Assembly: GCA_965153455.1 (NCBI GenBank)
Contig: OZ234498.1
Span: 9,114,001-9,178,000 of the forward strand
Source: Sphagnum compactum
Lineage: Eukaryota; Bryophyta; Sphagnopsida; Sphagnales
DNA length: 64,000 bases
Reading direction: 5' to 3'
Part shown: positions 1 to 12,745 of the stretch, in pieces
How positions within the stretch are numbered: position 1 is the first letter of the stretch
How the letters are laid out: each line of letters begins with the position of its first letter
Translations under genes and position numbers: made by a program
The notes under the pieces: generated by a model
Databases searched by the model: none
The model's input: only the letters and a program-made list of their open reading frames with translations
What the model was told of the DNA's origin: nothing

Positions 1-169
1 AACTACGAATAACAAAAGGGTACAGGCTACACAGTCAACTGCCACAAACTACAAGATAATATACAGTGACACTAGAGAAATGTTGCATCAAACTCTCGTT
101 CATATGAAGAAATCTGAACAAGAATGCAAGTGGAAAAACGAACAAGGCACACAAAAAAGGCAAACCTAC

Positions 170-2178
170 CTCATATTTTGACAGCACTGTAGAAGGAAGA
201 GGTTGACTAAGATTGGCTTCTGGAAACCAATCTGGCTGACTATTCCCATATGTGCGCAGCCAGCTACGGAAGGCTAGGACAAATCGATCAGCATGACTGC
301 TTATACAAATCTCTTTCTCTTTGTGCAAAAGGTGCTCCTTATGAAATCTTCAAGTCATTTTTTCCAAGAGCAATGAAGTCATGGCAACATGGAACAGAGA
401 CATACTTGTTGTAATAATTGCAAGGTGGGTAGAACCCTGCAGTAATCTTTGGGGTGTCATTATTAGAGCCCGTAAAGCCCCAAGGTCCACATTTCTCCAG
501 TTTAAAAGGTAAGGGCTTTGCTCTATCTCTCCTCCCTGTAACCTTATGATGGGCAAAGTTAATATGAGATGGGTCAGACACATTTTCCATAAGTGTGTCA
601 TAGCCATAATACAGGTCACGTTGAATAGTTACTGACGAGTAACTTGGATCATCAAATTCTGGTGGCAACCTGCACAGAGAAGCAACAGAACTTGACCTAG
701 TCATTCACAGTTCCATATCCAATCCATAATATCACTGTCTGGTTTTGCCTACTAGGCCTACAATCCATCAGCACGACATCCACCACATGTGTGTCATCAC
801 AAGATCTCTGGGTTCAACAGAAAAAAAAAGCATTACCAAATTAGCCTGATCAATACTAAACCTAGCAAGCACATGTTCTAGAATGTAATCTCTGGTGCTG
901 ATTCTCTTAATGGCCACTATATGTTGCTTGTTTTCCAAACCCTAGACAATATGCTGTCACATTGCAAAACTACACCAATACACATAACAAGAATCACAAA
1001 AAGCAAAAGTGTGGCAACCAAACATGGCTGAGTGTCACATCAAAATTAGGGTTACAGACTCCATTCCTGAAATAGAGTACACTGTCACGAGTGTTGTAAC
1101 AGGGATCAAAGTGGTTGCAAGAGGTTATTTTTCTGAGGATTCCGAAGCCCACCCTGCTAAGGCTCAAGTTGTTTGTGTGGCATTGGCTCTCTCGGTGGGA
1201 CGGGTGGGCTACTTGAATCTTACATAGGAGGGGATGTTGCTGAAGCTTTTTCCAAGCCTTTTTCATCAGGCCAGACAAACAGCAAGCCTTCAGAGACTAA
1301 GGTTGGGTATGCAACAGCACATGCCCGGGGAGAGAACCGGGCCTTGGCCTCAGGACCTTCAGATGCAGCTTGTGGAATAGCAGCACAGCTTCCATCCCCT
1401 TGGAAAGACCAGCCATGATACGAGCATTGCAGCATTCCAGAATCATCTAATCTCCCTTCCTGTGCTCCTCATGACCAGCAACATGGTTTTTAACATCCAA
1501 ATTTCATATAGAAAACTCTCAAGGATTCTCTCAACAGGATAGATGACGAGGATGACGACATCTTGATCGAAAACATTGCAACCACAACCAGCAGAGAGAA
1601 CCGGATTTAGGGACTAGGGTTTGGAAGCAAAGGAAGGAAGAGGGAGGAGAAGAAAAACGTACAGAGAGAGGAGCAAGACGATGGGGGCACTTGTCCATAA
1701 ATACACGCCATTCTCCTTGCCGATCCTTCCACACCACTAGCTCTCGACCAAGAAGCTGAAAAGACGTCGGGGCACTAGGGTCCAAATCCTGGATCAAAGA
1801 CACAGGATACCAATGATCCCTCCACACAAAAGCAGCAGAATCATCCTCTTCTCTCAGCATCTTCTCACTCTGCTCTTGTCTGTCCTCCTCCGCCGCGCCT
1901 GTCTCTGGATTCAACGACGGCCTCGGCGGGGTCATAGTTGCCGAAACCGAACCCGCTTCTTGCCTCCCTAGCCCTGCATGCGCTTGTGCAGATCGTGTGG
2001 AGCTGAGCCTCAACCTCTTCCGCTCTGCTGCTGCTGCTGCTCCTCCACGGAAAAACGCAGAGGAAGTTGTTGATGCCGTGTAGCAGCTGAATCCGCGCTG
2101 CTACTGTCTACTACCGCTAGAGAGACTCAGCAAGGCTGATCCCGCCACTACTGCCATCGCTGCTGTAGCAAGCAGCAT
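170..2178 (-). pseudogene. PAO: Pheophorbide a oxygenase (PAO), damaged and incomplete at the window edge
   Basis: Family role: PAO is a Rieske non-haem iron oxygenase of the chloroplast envelope that opens the chlorin ring of pheophorbide a in chlorophyll breakdown. Exons read on the minus strand: 1663-2178 (leader, FVWRDHWYPVSL, CPHRLAPLS), 1224-1459 (CSYHGWSF, GLLFVWPDE), 406-669 (FDDPSYSSVTIQRD, ENVSDPSHINFAHHKVTGRR) and 170-296 (ADRFVLAFRSWL, QPLPSTVLSK). The Rieske ligands C-x-H and C-x2-H are intact across exons 1 and 2. Three things look broken or absent. A TAG (2101-2103) interrupts the frame that runs from ATG 2176-2178 through an Ala/Ser/Arg-rich leader. The roughly 70-80 residues that the family carries between 'NYYNK' and 'ADRFVLAF' are missing, with only 109 bp between those exons. 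The last exon, with its membrane anchor and CxxC motif, would lie left of position 1. A later ATG inside exon 1 could start a shorter protein. Family call is secure; non-function is inferred. Confidence 0.8.
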
Positions 2179-2428
2179 TACCGTTCTACAAGTCCAGCTG
2201 AAACAGAAAAGCACACAAACAAGAAAAGAACCCTACAGTCTCTAAACATCACCCAACTACAGACTCCAGAACAGCATTTTTTAAACTGGCAAAACTTCGC
2301 CAAAAAGCCAATTTTAAAAATTCGAGAATCAAAGTGATTTTGGAAGGTTTCAATTGCTAGAAGTGAGAAAATATATATACTAAAAATCGCCAGATTTCAT
2401 ATTGGATTTTCAGTGTGTATAGCCATGA
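2179..2428. other. AT-rich spacer upstream of the PAO relic
   Basis: No gene is visible. From about 2285 to 2420 the sequence contains pieces (for example 'aaatcgccagattt' and 'gtgtatagcc') that recur in the repeat copy near 57.16-57.22 kb, so this flank probably belongs to the same dispersed repeat family. Confidence 0.5.
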
Positions 2429-2725
2429 GTATAGAAGGATGATTAAAGATTTGTAGTTAAATTTTTTTTTGCCATATTTGGCTAAATCTTCCTAGGGGTG
2501 ATTGTCATTTTCTCCACATCTTTCCTATGGATGATCCCCACTTTGGCTACAAACAAAAATCCATCCAAAAAAAATTCTAATTTATTTTTTCTAATGTAGA
2601 CTAAGTGATGATCACACATAGGAAAATGTAGAAAAAGTGGCTATTATCCCAAGGAATATTTAGCCAAATATGGCTAAAACTAAAATTTAACTACAAATCT
2701 TTAATCATCTTTCTATATTTGAGCC
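2429..2725. repeat. Hairpin-forming non-autonomous repeat (MITE-like), inverted arms
   Basis: The left arm (about 2429-2560) contains 'gatgattaaagatttgtag', then 'ccatatttggctaaat' and a tgGATGATC-like motif. The right arm (about 2590-2725) reads the same on the opposite strand, including 'ctacaaatctttaatcatc' and 'atttagccaaatatggct'. The arms are long, imperfect inverted repeats with no ORF, which fits a MITE or two copies inserted head to head. Related single copies lie near 57.08-57.34 kb and 46.49-46.57 kb. Confidence 0.6.
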
Positions 2726-2995
2726 AGCTCCTCCACCTCCCATTAGGATACATTTAGCATGGAATTTGCATAGTAATGTGAAGGTCCTCAACTTGTCCTG
2801 GCCTTCCATCTTAGCATCTAGGCTAGAGCTTCAATGTTGGCCTGAGGAGTTCGCACAGATTAATGACTTCATTATCACTATAAATTAATTTCCCTATTTC
2901 TCGCAGCTTCCTTATGAAATTAAACCAAGCTCCTGGAATATTTGAGAAACTTTTAGAATTGACACTAGAATTCCTTTCTGGAAGTGGCTGGGTCT

Positions 2996-3063
2996 GTGAA
3001 AGTTCGATGTCGAATTTTGGTCAACACACTACATATTCCAAAAATTCGGCATCGAACTTTCAC
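2996..3063. other. Long-armed hairpin (25/26-nt arms, 17-nt loop)
   Basis: Positions 2996-3020 and 3038-3063 are near-perfect reverse complements ('gtgaaagttcgatgtcg' against 'cggcatcgaactttcac'), separated by a 17-nt loop. Smaller hairpins follow at about 3137-3220 ('caccaaactttgg..aagtttggtg'). The fold could be a foldback transposon remnant or a small-RNA precursor. No expression evidence is available from sequence alone. Confidence 0.6.
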
Positions 3064-3254
3064 GATGCCAAATTCCTCGGCATTTTGGAGCCACTTTTGG
3101 GTGTCGAGCTTTTTCCATTGAGAATTCCATCCATCACCAAACTTTGGTTGTCGAAGTTTGGTGGCTTTTCCTTGTTGGAACCATTCACCAAACTTTGGTA
3201 CCAAAGTTTCCTGGGGTTTTCACGTAGGAACCTCTCTCATTTGAGGTTTTAACA

Positions 3255-4525
3255 CCTTGTTCCTTAATTTTGGTGGCACCCCTCTTTGCTTCCCTAGAGT
3301 TACATATAATTGTTTTCGAGGTTTCATGAATTCTGTCGAGAGCAAGCTTCACCAATTGGAACACTCAGAAAACACTACCAAATCCTTTGTCAACAAATCG
3401 TTCAACAAGCTCATAAAAATTTGTTTTAGAATCAGCTTCTTCAAACTCACGCGGTCTTTGAAGAAATCCATGGCATGCGTAAACATTGTCCAATTGTAGT
3501 CTTCCATATCCTCTTCGAAAATATTTACAATATGTTTGCGTAATGCAAAACTAGCTTTCTTTGTCTATCTTCGCATTTGCTCATCGCTATGTCGCCCATT
3601 CATTTATTTTGTCAATTGTCCTTTTCCATTTTTTTCTCGATGTTTTGATTTCTAGTAAATGCGAGAGGGGGACTAGCTAGGTCTCATCTCTTGGATATTC
3701 TAAAGCTTTTTTTGTATTGAGTATGCTTGAGATTAAAGTATTCAATCATGCATTCCAAGGTGTTTGGTGCAACATTTGGTGTCAATTTTTTTTTTCCCAT
3801 TGTAGAATAAAGATTTCATGATTGCAAACACGTGATAGAGGTAGAAATGATGAAGGCAGGCCATTTGGGTGGAATAAATGAAAATTCAGGTATAGATCGG
3901 ACAAATTAATAGTAAAAGGGGGAAAATGCAATTTGATTATACAAGTAGTAAAAATGGCGCTTATATGTAAGAGGTTGAAAATGTGAATGAAAATAACAAA
4001 TAACTTGAAATAGTATTGACAATTTAGAGTGACTACGACTACCAGATTTTTTTCAATTCTTAATGGGCACATGCCTTTTAGTGGTGAATAGGTAATGTAT
4101 GGATTGGCACATACCTATTGGTGGGTCAACATGTTTATATGCCACTAAATTGGATTTAGTTTTAGATTGCCCATGGTTTAAATGCTGCAAAATTTAATAT
4201 GAATGAAATATGAAATATAATTTGAAGTATGACATCAACATTTCATTTGTTATATTTTTAAAGATAAACCAACATAAAAGTTATCCATCTTAAGTTTTTT
4301 GAATTTTTTTAAAATATATATGTTGCCAATGTTTATGAAAATCCATGAACACATGGTAGAATATTCATCCATGTCACCAAATATTTTGTCCCATGTGTCA
4401 AAAAAAAATCGTTAACATTAGTAAAATAATCCAAAAAAGATTCCCTTGGGCTCACTTGCTCATTGTTAACATTCACACATTCATGAAATAACAACCCTAA
4501 AAGGTGTTTAACCATGTTTAGCTAA
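3255..4525. other. Intergenic, no gene seen
   Basis: AT-rich sequence without a recognisable protein, RNA gene or long repeat on either strand. Confidence 0.5.
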
Positions 4526-4529
4526 AATA

Positions 4530-5230
4530 ATTGTGTTTAGTTTCATTTATGTTATTTTAACCATGTTTAACTTAAGTAATTATGTTTAGCCTTAATTATG
4601 TTTGTTTAGCCATGTTTAAACTAACTTAATCCATGTCTAGCCTAAATTAACCTCATTTAATTTAAGTCTTCCCTAAATTAGCCTAGGTTTAACCTAGGTT
4701 AGTTTAGGTCTAACTTAACCATGTCCACCTTAATTTAATCTAAGGATAGCCTAGAACTTAAGTAATTTTACTTAGGCTAGACTAGGTTAATTTACTTTTA
4801 ACACTTTTAGGTTTGGTGAACCTAGGCTAGGCTCGTAGGTAGTTTAAGTTGACCTAACTGATCTTAAGTCAACCTAGGGAGGCCTAGGTTAACCTAGGTA
4901 AGGTTCATATGTTAACTTAAGTTGGCCTAATTTAATTTGAGGTAAACAAATTTGATCTTTATAATTTTGTGTTTAATAGACATAATATAAAAAAATGTAG
5001 TAGTGTAATGGATGGGGACTTGAACCCCATAGTGGAGGTGTGGGGTTCAAGTCCTTATTCTTGCAATTTATGATACCTAGGCCACTTAACCTAAGTGAGG
5101 TAGTTTAGTCTAGGCTACTTAGGTTAAAAGGCCAAGGTTTGTTTTTAACCTAGGTTACCGAACCTAAGTTAGGTAGCCTAGGTTAGCTAGGTTAAATTAG
5201 GTTGACTGCTAGTTAAGCTAAGTTGACTTT
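4530..5230. repeat. Degenerate CTAG/TTAA-rich low-complexity tract
   Basis: About 700 bases are built from variants of 'cctaggttaacctaggt', 'ttaggctagg' and 'gtttagcc'. The motifs are self-complementary and occur on both strands without a fixed period, so this is neither a simple microsatellite nor the plant telomere repeat (TTTAGGG). It is interrupted near 5.0 kb by the tRNA-like palindrome annotated separately. Confidence 0.65.
5016..5054. other. Perfect 14-bp inverted repeat with tRNA B-box-like arms
   Basis: Left arm 5016-5029 (ggacttgaacccca) and right arm 5041-5054 (tggggttcaagtcc) are exact reverse complements around an 11-nt loop. 'GGTTCAAGTCC' resembles the RNA polymerase III B box of tRNA genes and tRNA-derived SINEs. 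The upstream stretch does not give a convincing acceptor stem or D arm, so this is not called a tRNA gene. Confidence 0.5.
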
Positions 5231-8200
5231 TGTTCATGTGTGATGATTCACACGGGAACTTGTGTTTATAGATTTTTGACACATGTCATCAATCTATCAA
5301 GGTGTCTTTTGTGATTCTTAGTTGAGTAAAACAACTGGGTTGACATGGCATGCATTTTACACATCAAACCAAGGTCAATGATGACATGGAGTTTTGATAT
5401 TATAAAAAAATTTAAAAAATCCTAATTGATAAGACAACTAGCCTTTGCAACTATATGTCCTTTGTAATTAAATTGGTGAAATGACATGGGTTTAGCAATT
5501 TAATAATCAGTATTCACAAAAGTCCTTTTGAACTAATACATAGTCATAAAGGCAAGTTGCCAAACCCAAAATGTGTTCTTGTAAAGTAGGCCATTTCTGT
5601 TGCTAGGCAAGCCATTTCCACTACCAAGCGGTCCATTTCTACCGCTAGGTGGACCACTTCTGCCACTTGGTGGCATGGTGCCTATTGTTGGTCAGGGTTT
5701 GGCTCTAAATCATTTTAATAGCTAGTTAGTTGTGATGTGGGTTGGTGTGTATGCACATTAGAACTTCCTTACTCATTTGGAAAAAATCTCGGATTTGGAA
5801 TTCTTTCACCCTTACTGATTATAATTATAACTAAAGCTCTAATACTAGAACCAAAAATGGTTGAAGTGTATCTAATAACCTTGGTTGCAACAACATAGGA
5901 GACCTTGAAAAATAAGGGTTACATACTAGCAAGGTATTGGGTATACCTCCTAGAGATTGTAAATTGGGTACAAAAGATGGATAAGGTTGTAAAAATATAA
6001 GTTAAACAAAAGGGGGTATTGGATTCAGGCCAAGGAAAAATTTGATACTCGTCGAAAGATTTGTAATTGACACATTTTGAATTGAAAACTCCAGTACTAC
6101 CGGTTTTTGAACAATTATTGATAGTGATCGTGAGGTGTTGTGAGCTAAAACTAAGGAGACCATAAGAAGGGGGCCTTCAATAGGGGTGGATAAGACAATA
6201 ATAATTAACACACGAGTAGATCAATATGGACAATTAGCTATCACATGCCTAATTCGATGACAAAAATAATGGGGGGGGGGGAGGGGGGGTGTTCAAAACA
6301 AGTGACAAAAACTTTGTCGTTTAAAACAAGGGTTATCAATTTTTTTGGCGAGCAATTTCTTTCATTAGCTAAACTCATTCTCGATGAATGGTTGTTTTGT
6401 CCATCTTTACAAGCATCTTTCTCCTAAGACTACATGAGTTCCTTTATTTTGTCTTTAAAGGTGAAGAATTTCAGCCTCTTGAGTATGGGGATTTAGTAAA
6501 ACAATTTCATGATACCAAAAATCTTTCTTTATGGTAGGATTCCAAATCAATTCATCATGAAAGTTTTTGTTCTGTGACGACAATAACTTGTTTCAATAGT
6601 GATTTCCAATATTATGCCAAATTTCCAAATTTGTGTTTTTAGATGGTGCCTCCAACTCTTTTTGTTCATCACTATGAATAGTCTTTTTGACGTTCATCTT
6701 TAGTAGCTCGATTATTTCTCGGCCTTTTGTTAGTCCACCTTGTGTGTCTTCTTCCAAAATTTCTTCCACTCATTTCTTCATATTCTTCATTAGTAAATTT
6801 GTCATATTCTGAGGTTACACAACTTGAATAAAGTAAAAAATAATTTATTTTGTTTGGGATTTAGATAGTTGTACATTATTTGTAACACCAACAAAATTTA
6901 CTTTAAAACATAAAAATCCGTTTCCTTGGAAGAGACAAATAGTTTGAACCAAAACTCTAACCAAAATAGAGTCACTGAATCATAAATCCTAGTTTTGTAT
7001 ATGTAGTTTGGTCACCAAATGTTAAGGCCACTCAATGAAAGCCTGAGTTTTTTGAATTAAAAAAAAATAGGAATAAAGAGTGAATATTTCACTCTTGCAA
7101 CATTAAGTGACAAATAGTCACAAAAAATTTATGAAACTAATAATACAAACAAACTTTAGGTTTTTATATTGCAGAAACTTGAAAACTTGCAAAGAAACAT
7201 ACAATTTCAATAAGGAAGTACAAATACATACAATTAAAAATTCACAATGTTCAAAAGGTGTTTACTTTGCTTCAAAGAAAAATTGAAAAATCATTACATG
7301 ATACACGATACATTCTCCCTCCTTTGAAGCGACAGAAAAACAATGGATAACCCAAAAATTAGGAGAATCCCCATAAAATCTCTAAATTACAAGATAATTA
7401 AAACATCATAATCCTATTTTAGTAACTAAAATTAGATTAATTTTTGGTTCTAAAAATATCCCTTTGGTTGTTTTAGTAATCCATTTTGATAAAAAAAATT
7501 CCATAAAATACTTTCAATAACATATTTCGATTAAAACTTCGACACACATATTTCAATCCAAAGATCTCCGATTTTTGATTAAAAAGTTGACAACGCAGGT
7601 TCCTATCAAAGGCTTTTACTATTAACAAATAACTATCATTTTAAGGTTATTTTATAACACAATATGATTTAAAGTTGTGATTTAAGATTTAAATTCATTT
7701 CTTTAGGATGCTTTAAGTTTGAGTTTAATGTTACAAGCCAACATCAAAGATACCTTGCCACATGATATTGAAATTTTAAAAACTAACTAGGTTCCTAAGG
7801 TTGTTATTTTTTTCCTTTCATTAACGAATCAAAGCAAATGGAATGTAATATGGGGTATTATTTCCAAGGAGTTGACAAATTGAAAGGGAAGGTGACACTC
7901 CAACCTAATGTATAATCCCCTCTTGGAAGGAGATTTGACTTCATACCTTTTGGGCCCTTGGAAATGTAGGAATCACAATGGGCCCAACATAACATGATCA
8001 TACATGACCATTCATGTACATTTCCTTGTGCCTACAATTTTGTTTAACAAAATGAATTGAGAATAGGTAATTTGTTAGTATGAAAACTACTCTACAAGCC
8101 TCATTGTGTGCAAACATTGGTGTGATCCAATCTTACTGTGGTCAAAGATAATATGGGTAGACCAACAAAACAAGAACTGAACACTAAACCTATTTATCAT

Positions 8201-9100
8201 GTGAAGAGTATGCAATATCAAGCAAAACAATGTACAGCAGTCGACTGATCAATGCTACTACAAAAACATGGAACTCTATCTACTCCACTAACATTTGATT
8301 TTTAAACCCCAAATTGATTTAATACCATGCTAGTGGCTTTGATGTCTGATGCTTCAGTAAGCAGATCACAGATTTGAATATTGTGTGACTTCATCAGCCA
8401 TTGGTAATTACTTATGCTGTCTCTGAGGTTGTCAACAAAACAAGTAAGAATCATCGGGAATAAGAGAACACCAAATCATGAACTAAGGTATGATATGAAG
8501 AACTTTCCATCTCCAACAGTCGAAAAGAAAAGTTCACAGGTATTATATCTAAATGAGATCTGTTATACGCTGAAATATCTTCGGTCTTCAACCTGGTACT
8601 GATCCCTACAAAATTGAACAGAAACTTGAGTCAACTCTCTACATGGGAAACAGAGATAGTTGAAACACAACAGAATCTGTAGTGGTGGTTTCTGTAACAC
8701 ATTGTCACTAATTTCTGAAAAATGTTTCACAGCTACCAAAAGTAAAGTACGTACACAGCTTCAAGACTTCCTTCCATGAAGCTGCAAGTTTGGAGTTTTG
8801 AAATGACATCATATTTGGTGTTGTGCAGGAGACTTTTAAGAGTTTGAACATGACAGCAGATTGTACCTACTTCAACATGAACACAACATTTGCATAGATA
8901 GCAGTGGTTCTGCGTTGTAGTTGTGTAGATGCAAATTATCAAGTTTGAGAAATGTGGTGAAATGGTAGAGGAACCAAGGTTTGATGTGATACAGGTGGAG
9001 CATGTTTGTTTGCAATTGAGCACATCACATGGTCATAGCTATGAGATCAGCACAACTGGACTAATCCTGCTTTCATCACATGTGTACAAGTAACTAAATT
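5231..9100. other. Intergenic, no gene seen
   Basis: AT-rich DNA with only short chance reading frames. A G-tract (about 6270-6289) is the one notable low-complexity run. Codon use and protein content of the short open frames match nothing I recognise. Confidence 0.5.
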
Positions 9101-12100
9101 CATTATGATTTATTATAATTAATTTTTTATTTTTTGATAAATAAAAAATTAAATTTTAATAAGTGCATGAGTCATTTGATTTTTTTAAATCATAATATTA
9201 TATTATATTAATTTTTTAGTAATTATTTCAGTAATTATATAATTATTTTTCCTATCATTCTAATATCATCATCATTATGATCATTATATAATATAATATT
9301 ATTATTTAAATTTTTTTAGTCAAAGATAATATTTTATTTTATTTTTTATTACATGTAATTAATATAAATATACAATATAAATTAATATAATTAATAATAA
9401 ATTTCATTTGTTAAGATGGTTTGGATAAACTTGTAATATGGGCACAATATATTTAACAAATATCTTACTTTAAATTTTAATATACTCAAAATATACATTA
9501 ATTAGTGTAACCATAATATCGAGACCATGCTAATAATGATACTTGAATACACATGTAATATGGTTGTTCATATACACTTATAAATCCCAATACATCCAAT
9601 TATATTCTTTTGAATTCACAAAATACACCTTTGTATATTCATAGGGTTGCAACTAATGAGACACAAATTGTTCTTCTTGGATGAAAACTAAACTACATCT
9701 TGTTCACATGTAAGGATGAACATCAAAATAGTTGCAAACTGGTTGTAGTGTATTCGCAAATATGACCAACACAAGAAATAGTTGCAAAAATGTTCAAATG
9801 TAGTCGTAGATGACTAATAGTTGTATGTAGTCGCAAATAGAGTGATTACATTTTGGTCAATTTTTATTAGTGTTTAATTGGCTATCAAGTTGCAATTTAC
9901 AATTCATAGAGATTTTATTTTTTTCATCTTCATTATCTTGTCATTTTGTTTTTAGTTATTAGTTGTCAATGTTGTTATGCTTTGTTTTGGTATTTTCATA
10001 TGTGAAAAATGTTACAAGTTGGTATTCCATAAATCCCCATGTTGTTGTTGCACTTCTCCCATCTACAATAAATTTGAACTTTAACTAATGTTATATTTAA
10101 CTTCTTTTCATCATCCTATTCTACATTCAGACCCATTGATAATTCAATGGTAACTCAATGTTATAGATGGCAAAGTTATTGTTAAATTCACATATGTGAT
10201 GTTATGTAGCACTAAAGTGAGTTGGCATCCTACATGGCAAGCAATGTTAATGGGGTGTTAGTATAGTGTTAAATAAATGTTAGTTGAAGATTAAATCTTC
10301 AAATTTTACATTGATTTTTTTTTGTTATGTAACAACCTTAAAATAGTTCCGTTAATTCAATGGTAAAGCTAGCATTTAAAACTAACATGTGTTCCTCTCC
10401 ATTCCCTTATGTTCCTTTACGCTCAAACCCTTTTTCCACCTTCCATGTCTTCTACAAAACAACTTGTTCATGATTTGAGAACATATAAATGTTGAGTTCA
10501 AGAGTGTTGCAAAAATATTCACACAAGTTGTAATGTTTGACAACATAGAATGTTGCAACTGTAAATAAATCAACAAACCAAAAATTAAAAAATTGAAACA
10601 AAGAAATGAAAGAGAAAGATACACCAATACCTTCTGAATTTCACAACACTTGCAAGACAATAACTATCATACAAGTAACAATGCTTGTCAACACATGAAA
10701 CTTTGCAAAAACCAAGAACTTCACAAATGAAAAAAAAACCTTTGAAGCAAAAAAGTAAGAAAGTACACAATCAATTTTGTGGACTCACAAATTTGAGAGG
10801 ATCTTGACAAATTGTGGAACATAATTTGCTATAAAAACTTGTAGGAGTTTGAAAGTGAATAAAACAAAAGCTTACAAATGAAAGCAAAACAAAAAAAATT
10901 GTGACATAGACAAATTTTTTGCAAGTGTCACAAGAAAATGAAGGGAATTGCCAAATATCTCCAAATAGTAATATCATGTGTGAATCATCATCATGCAAAA
11001 TTATAATTAATAACTTTTCAAACCTTAAAGTATCTCTAACCATTAGTAAGTTTAAATAGGAAGTCCTAATGTTAGGTAACATCATGGTTGTAGGTTAGTT
11101 GTAGTTCTTTGGTGTTATCTTATTGTTAAGGGTATTAACATTTGAAACATTATCACTAGGTTTGAATGTAACATTAATCAACTTACATGTATCCATTTTC
11201 ATAGTTGTAAATCATTTCATTTTTTTCTTGTTTCCATTAAATTTCTTTCATATGGCTCAAAGAATCCAATATGATTACAAGTTGTGTTTAATAATTTTGA
11301 AAATATTGATGCCTTTATCATCTTCATGTCACAATTCCTCATCTTAAGGTCTTTTCTTGTGTGACAATTATCATTTTTTCATGCAAAGTTGCCCACATAA
11401 CGCTATGAATTTCATTATAGAAACTTATCATTTTTTATTAGCATTAATGTATAGGATATATGTAAACATTTAACTTTTAAATGTCAAGGTGAATAAATTT
11501 GGTTTGATTTTTAATATATTTACAAAATCTTTGTCATTTAAAGATTAAACTTTTAATTTTATATTTGAATTTCGAGTGTGAATATGTTGACATTTAAAAT
11601 TCAATGTCATTTGGTTGGTCTAATGATTATTGTCTATTGTGTTAATGATTACACCTACCATAAATCTTCAATATTATTCACACAAAACAATGGTTTACGT
11701 CAAGCAAAGTGTTGATTTTAGTTGTTGGTGCGCTCCCAAAAACTTGCCAAGTGGTATTAAAACAATTTTACGATATCGCGAATTTTGGAAAACTTTCAAG
11801 TCTCGATGTGTTTCCTATTTCCTTGTGTCAAAAGAAAAAAATTATGTGTGAGTTTCAAATAAGGCTAAGATGAAACATTTCATGTCCACCTTTCAGTCAC
11901 ATTACTATAGAAATCAAAACAAGGTGATGAATATAATGAAAGATAGAATCATGACAGATGACAACTAGAGCCTCGTAGGTATTTCACCATGACCCATGCA
12001 ATTTGAGTAGGCAATGTGAGTAGGTACTACTTTCCCTACAAAATATTTAAGGCACTTTTTCTAAGATCCCTAAAATGAAAGTTTCAAAATTCTCAAATTT

Positions 12101-12590
12101 TGAAAGTTTGAACTCCCAAAATTTTGGAAGTTTGTAACCTCTTCAAACCATGTTTGATTATGGCAATCAAAGGTTATATTACACTTGTTAAATATAATTA
12201 TATGAATGTCATATCAAGCTACTTAATCAAACATTATTTTTCTAACATTGTATCAAACTCATTAATAGAACATCAAAATTTTGAAATTCACATTCAAAAT
12301 GAACATGTGTTGAATTTTATATTAGGATCAAGAATCTTCAAATGGCCATAACTTTTTGTCATGAAATTTGTTTTGACAAGGCAACCCCATCACATTGTAC
12401 ATCACATTGAGATCTTTTGTATAATTCAAAAAAATTACAACATTTGGGACTTCAGGAGACTCCCAATTCCCAAGATGGGAATTCACTTTGAGAATCTTGA
12501 ATGTTCCACTTTGATAAGGTCATTATTGTGGGTTGATTGTCACCTTTATTCTACAAAACATATTACTGGGGGCTGAGAGAGGGGGACAGC
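9100..12590. other. Very AT-rich intergenic DNA
   Basis: Nearly pure A/T runs dominate about 9110-9420, including a small self-complementary stretch at 9121-9160. Beyond this there are only short frames without recognisable domains. I see no RNA gene or transposon coding sequence. Confidence 0.5.
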
Positions 12591-12594
12591 CAAT

Positions 12595-12745
12595 ATAATT
12601 TTGAAAAACTTGGCAAAATAAAAAGTACCAAAGTTCACACAAATTCGAATTTTGTGGAATTTTTGTAGTGTAAATTCAATTAATTCTGCTAATTTTCTGG
12701 AAAATCTCACCAAATTATTGATATCCCAAAATTTGGAATTAAAAA
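12595..12745. repeat. Dispersed AT-rich repeat, family B copy
   Basis: The order of motifs 'acaaattcgaat..ttgtagtgtaaattcaa..aattttctggaaaat..caccaaat..atcccaaaatttgg' recurs, diverged, at about 32520-32610, 39945-40015 and 40245-40325. No coding capacity. It is probably an old non-autonomous element. Confidence 0.45.

Noticed and set aside
4530-5230. Interstitial telomere repeat
   Set aside because: The words are ctagg/ttaacc variants on both strands rather than an ordered TTTAGGG array.
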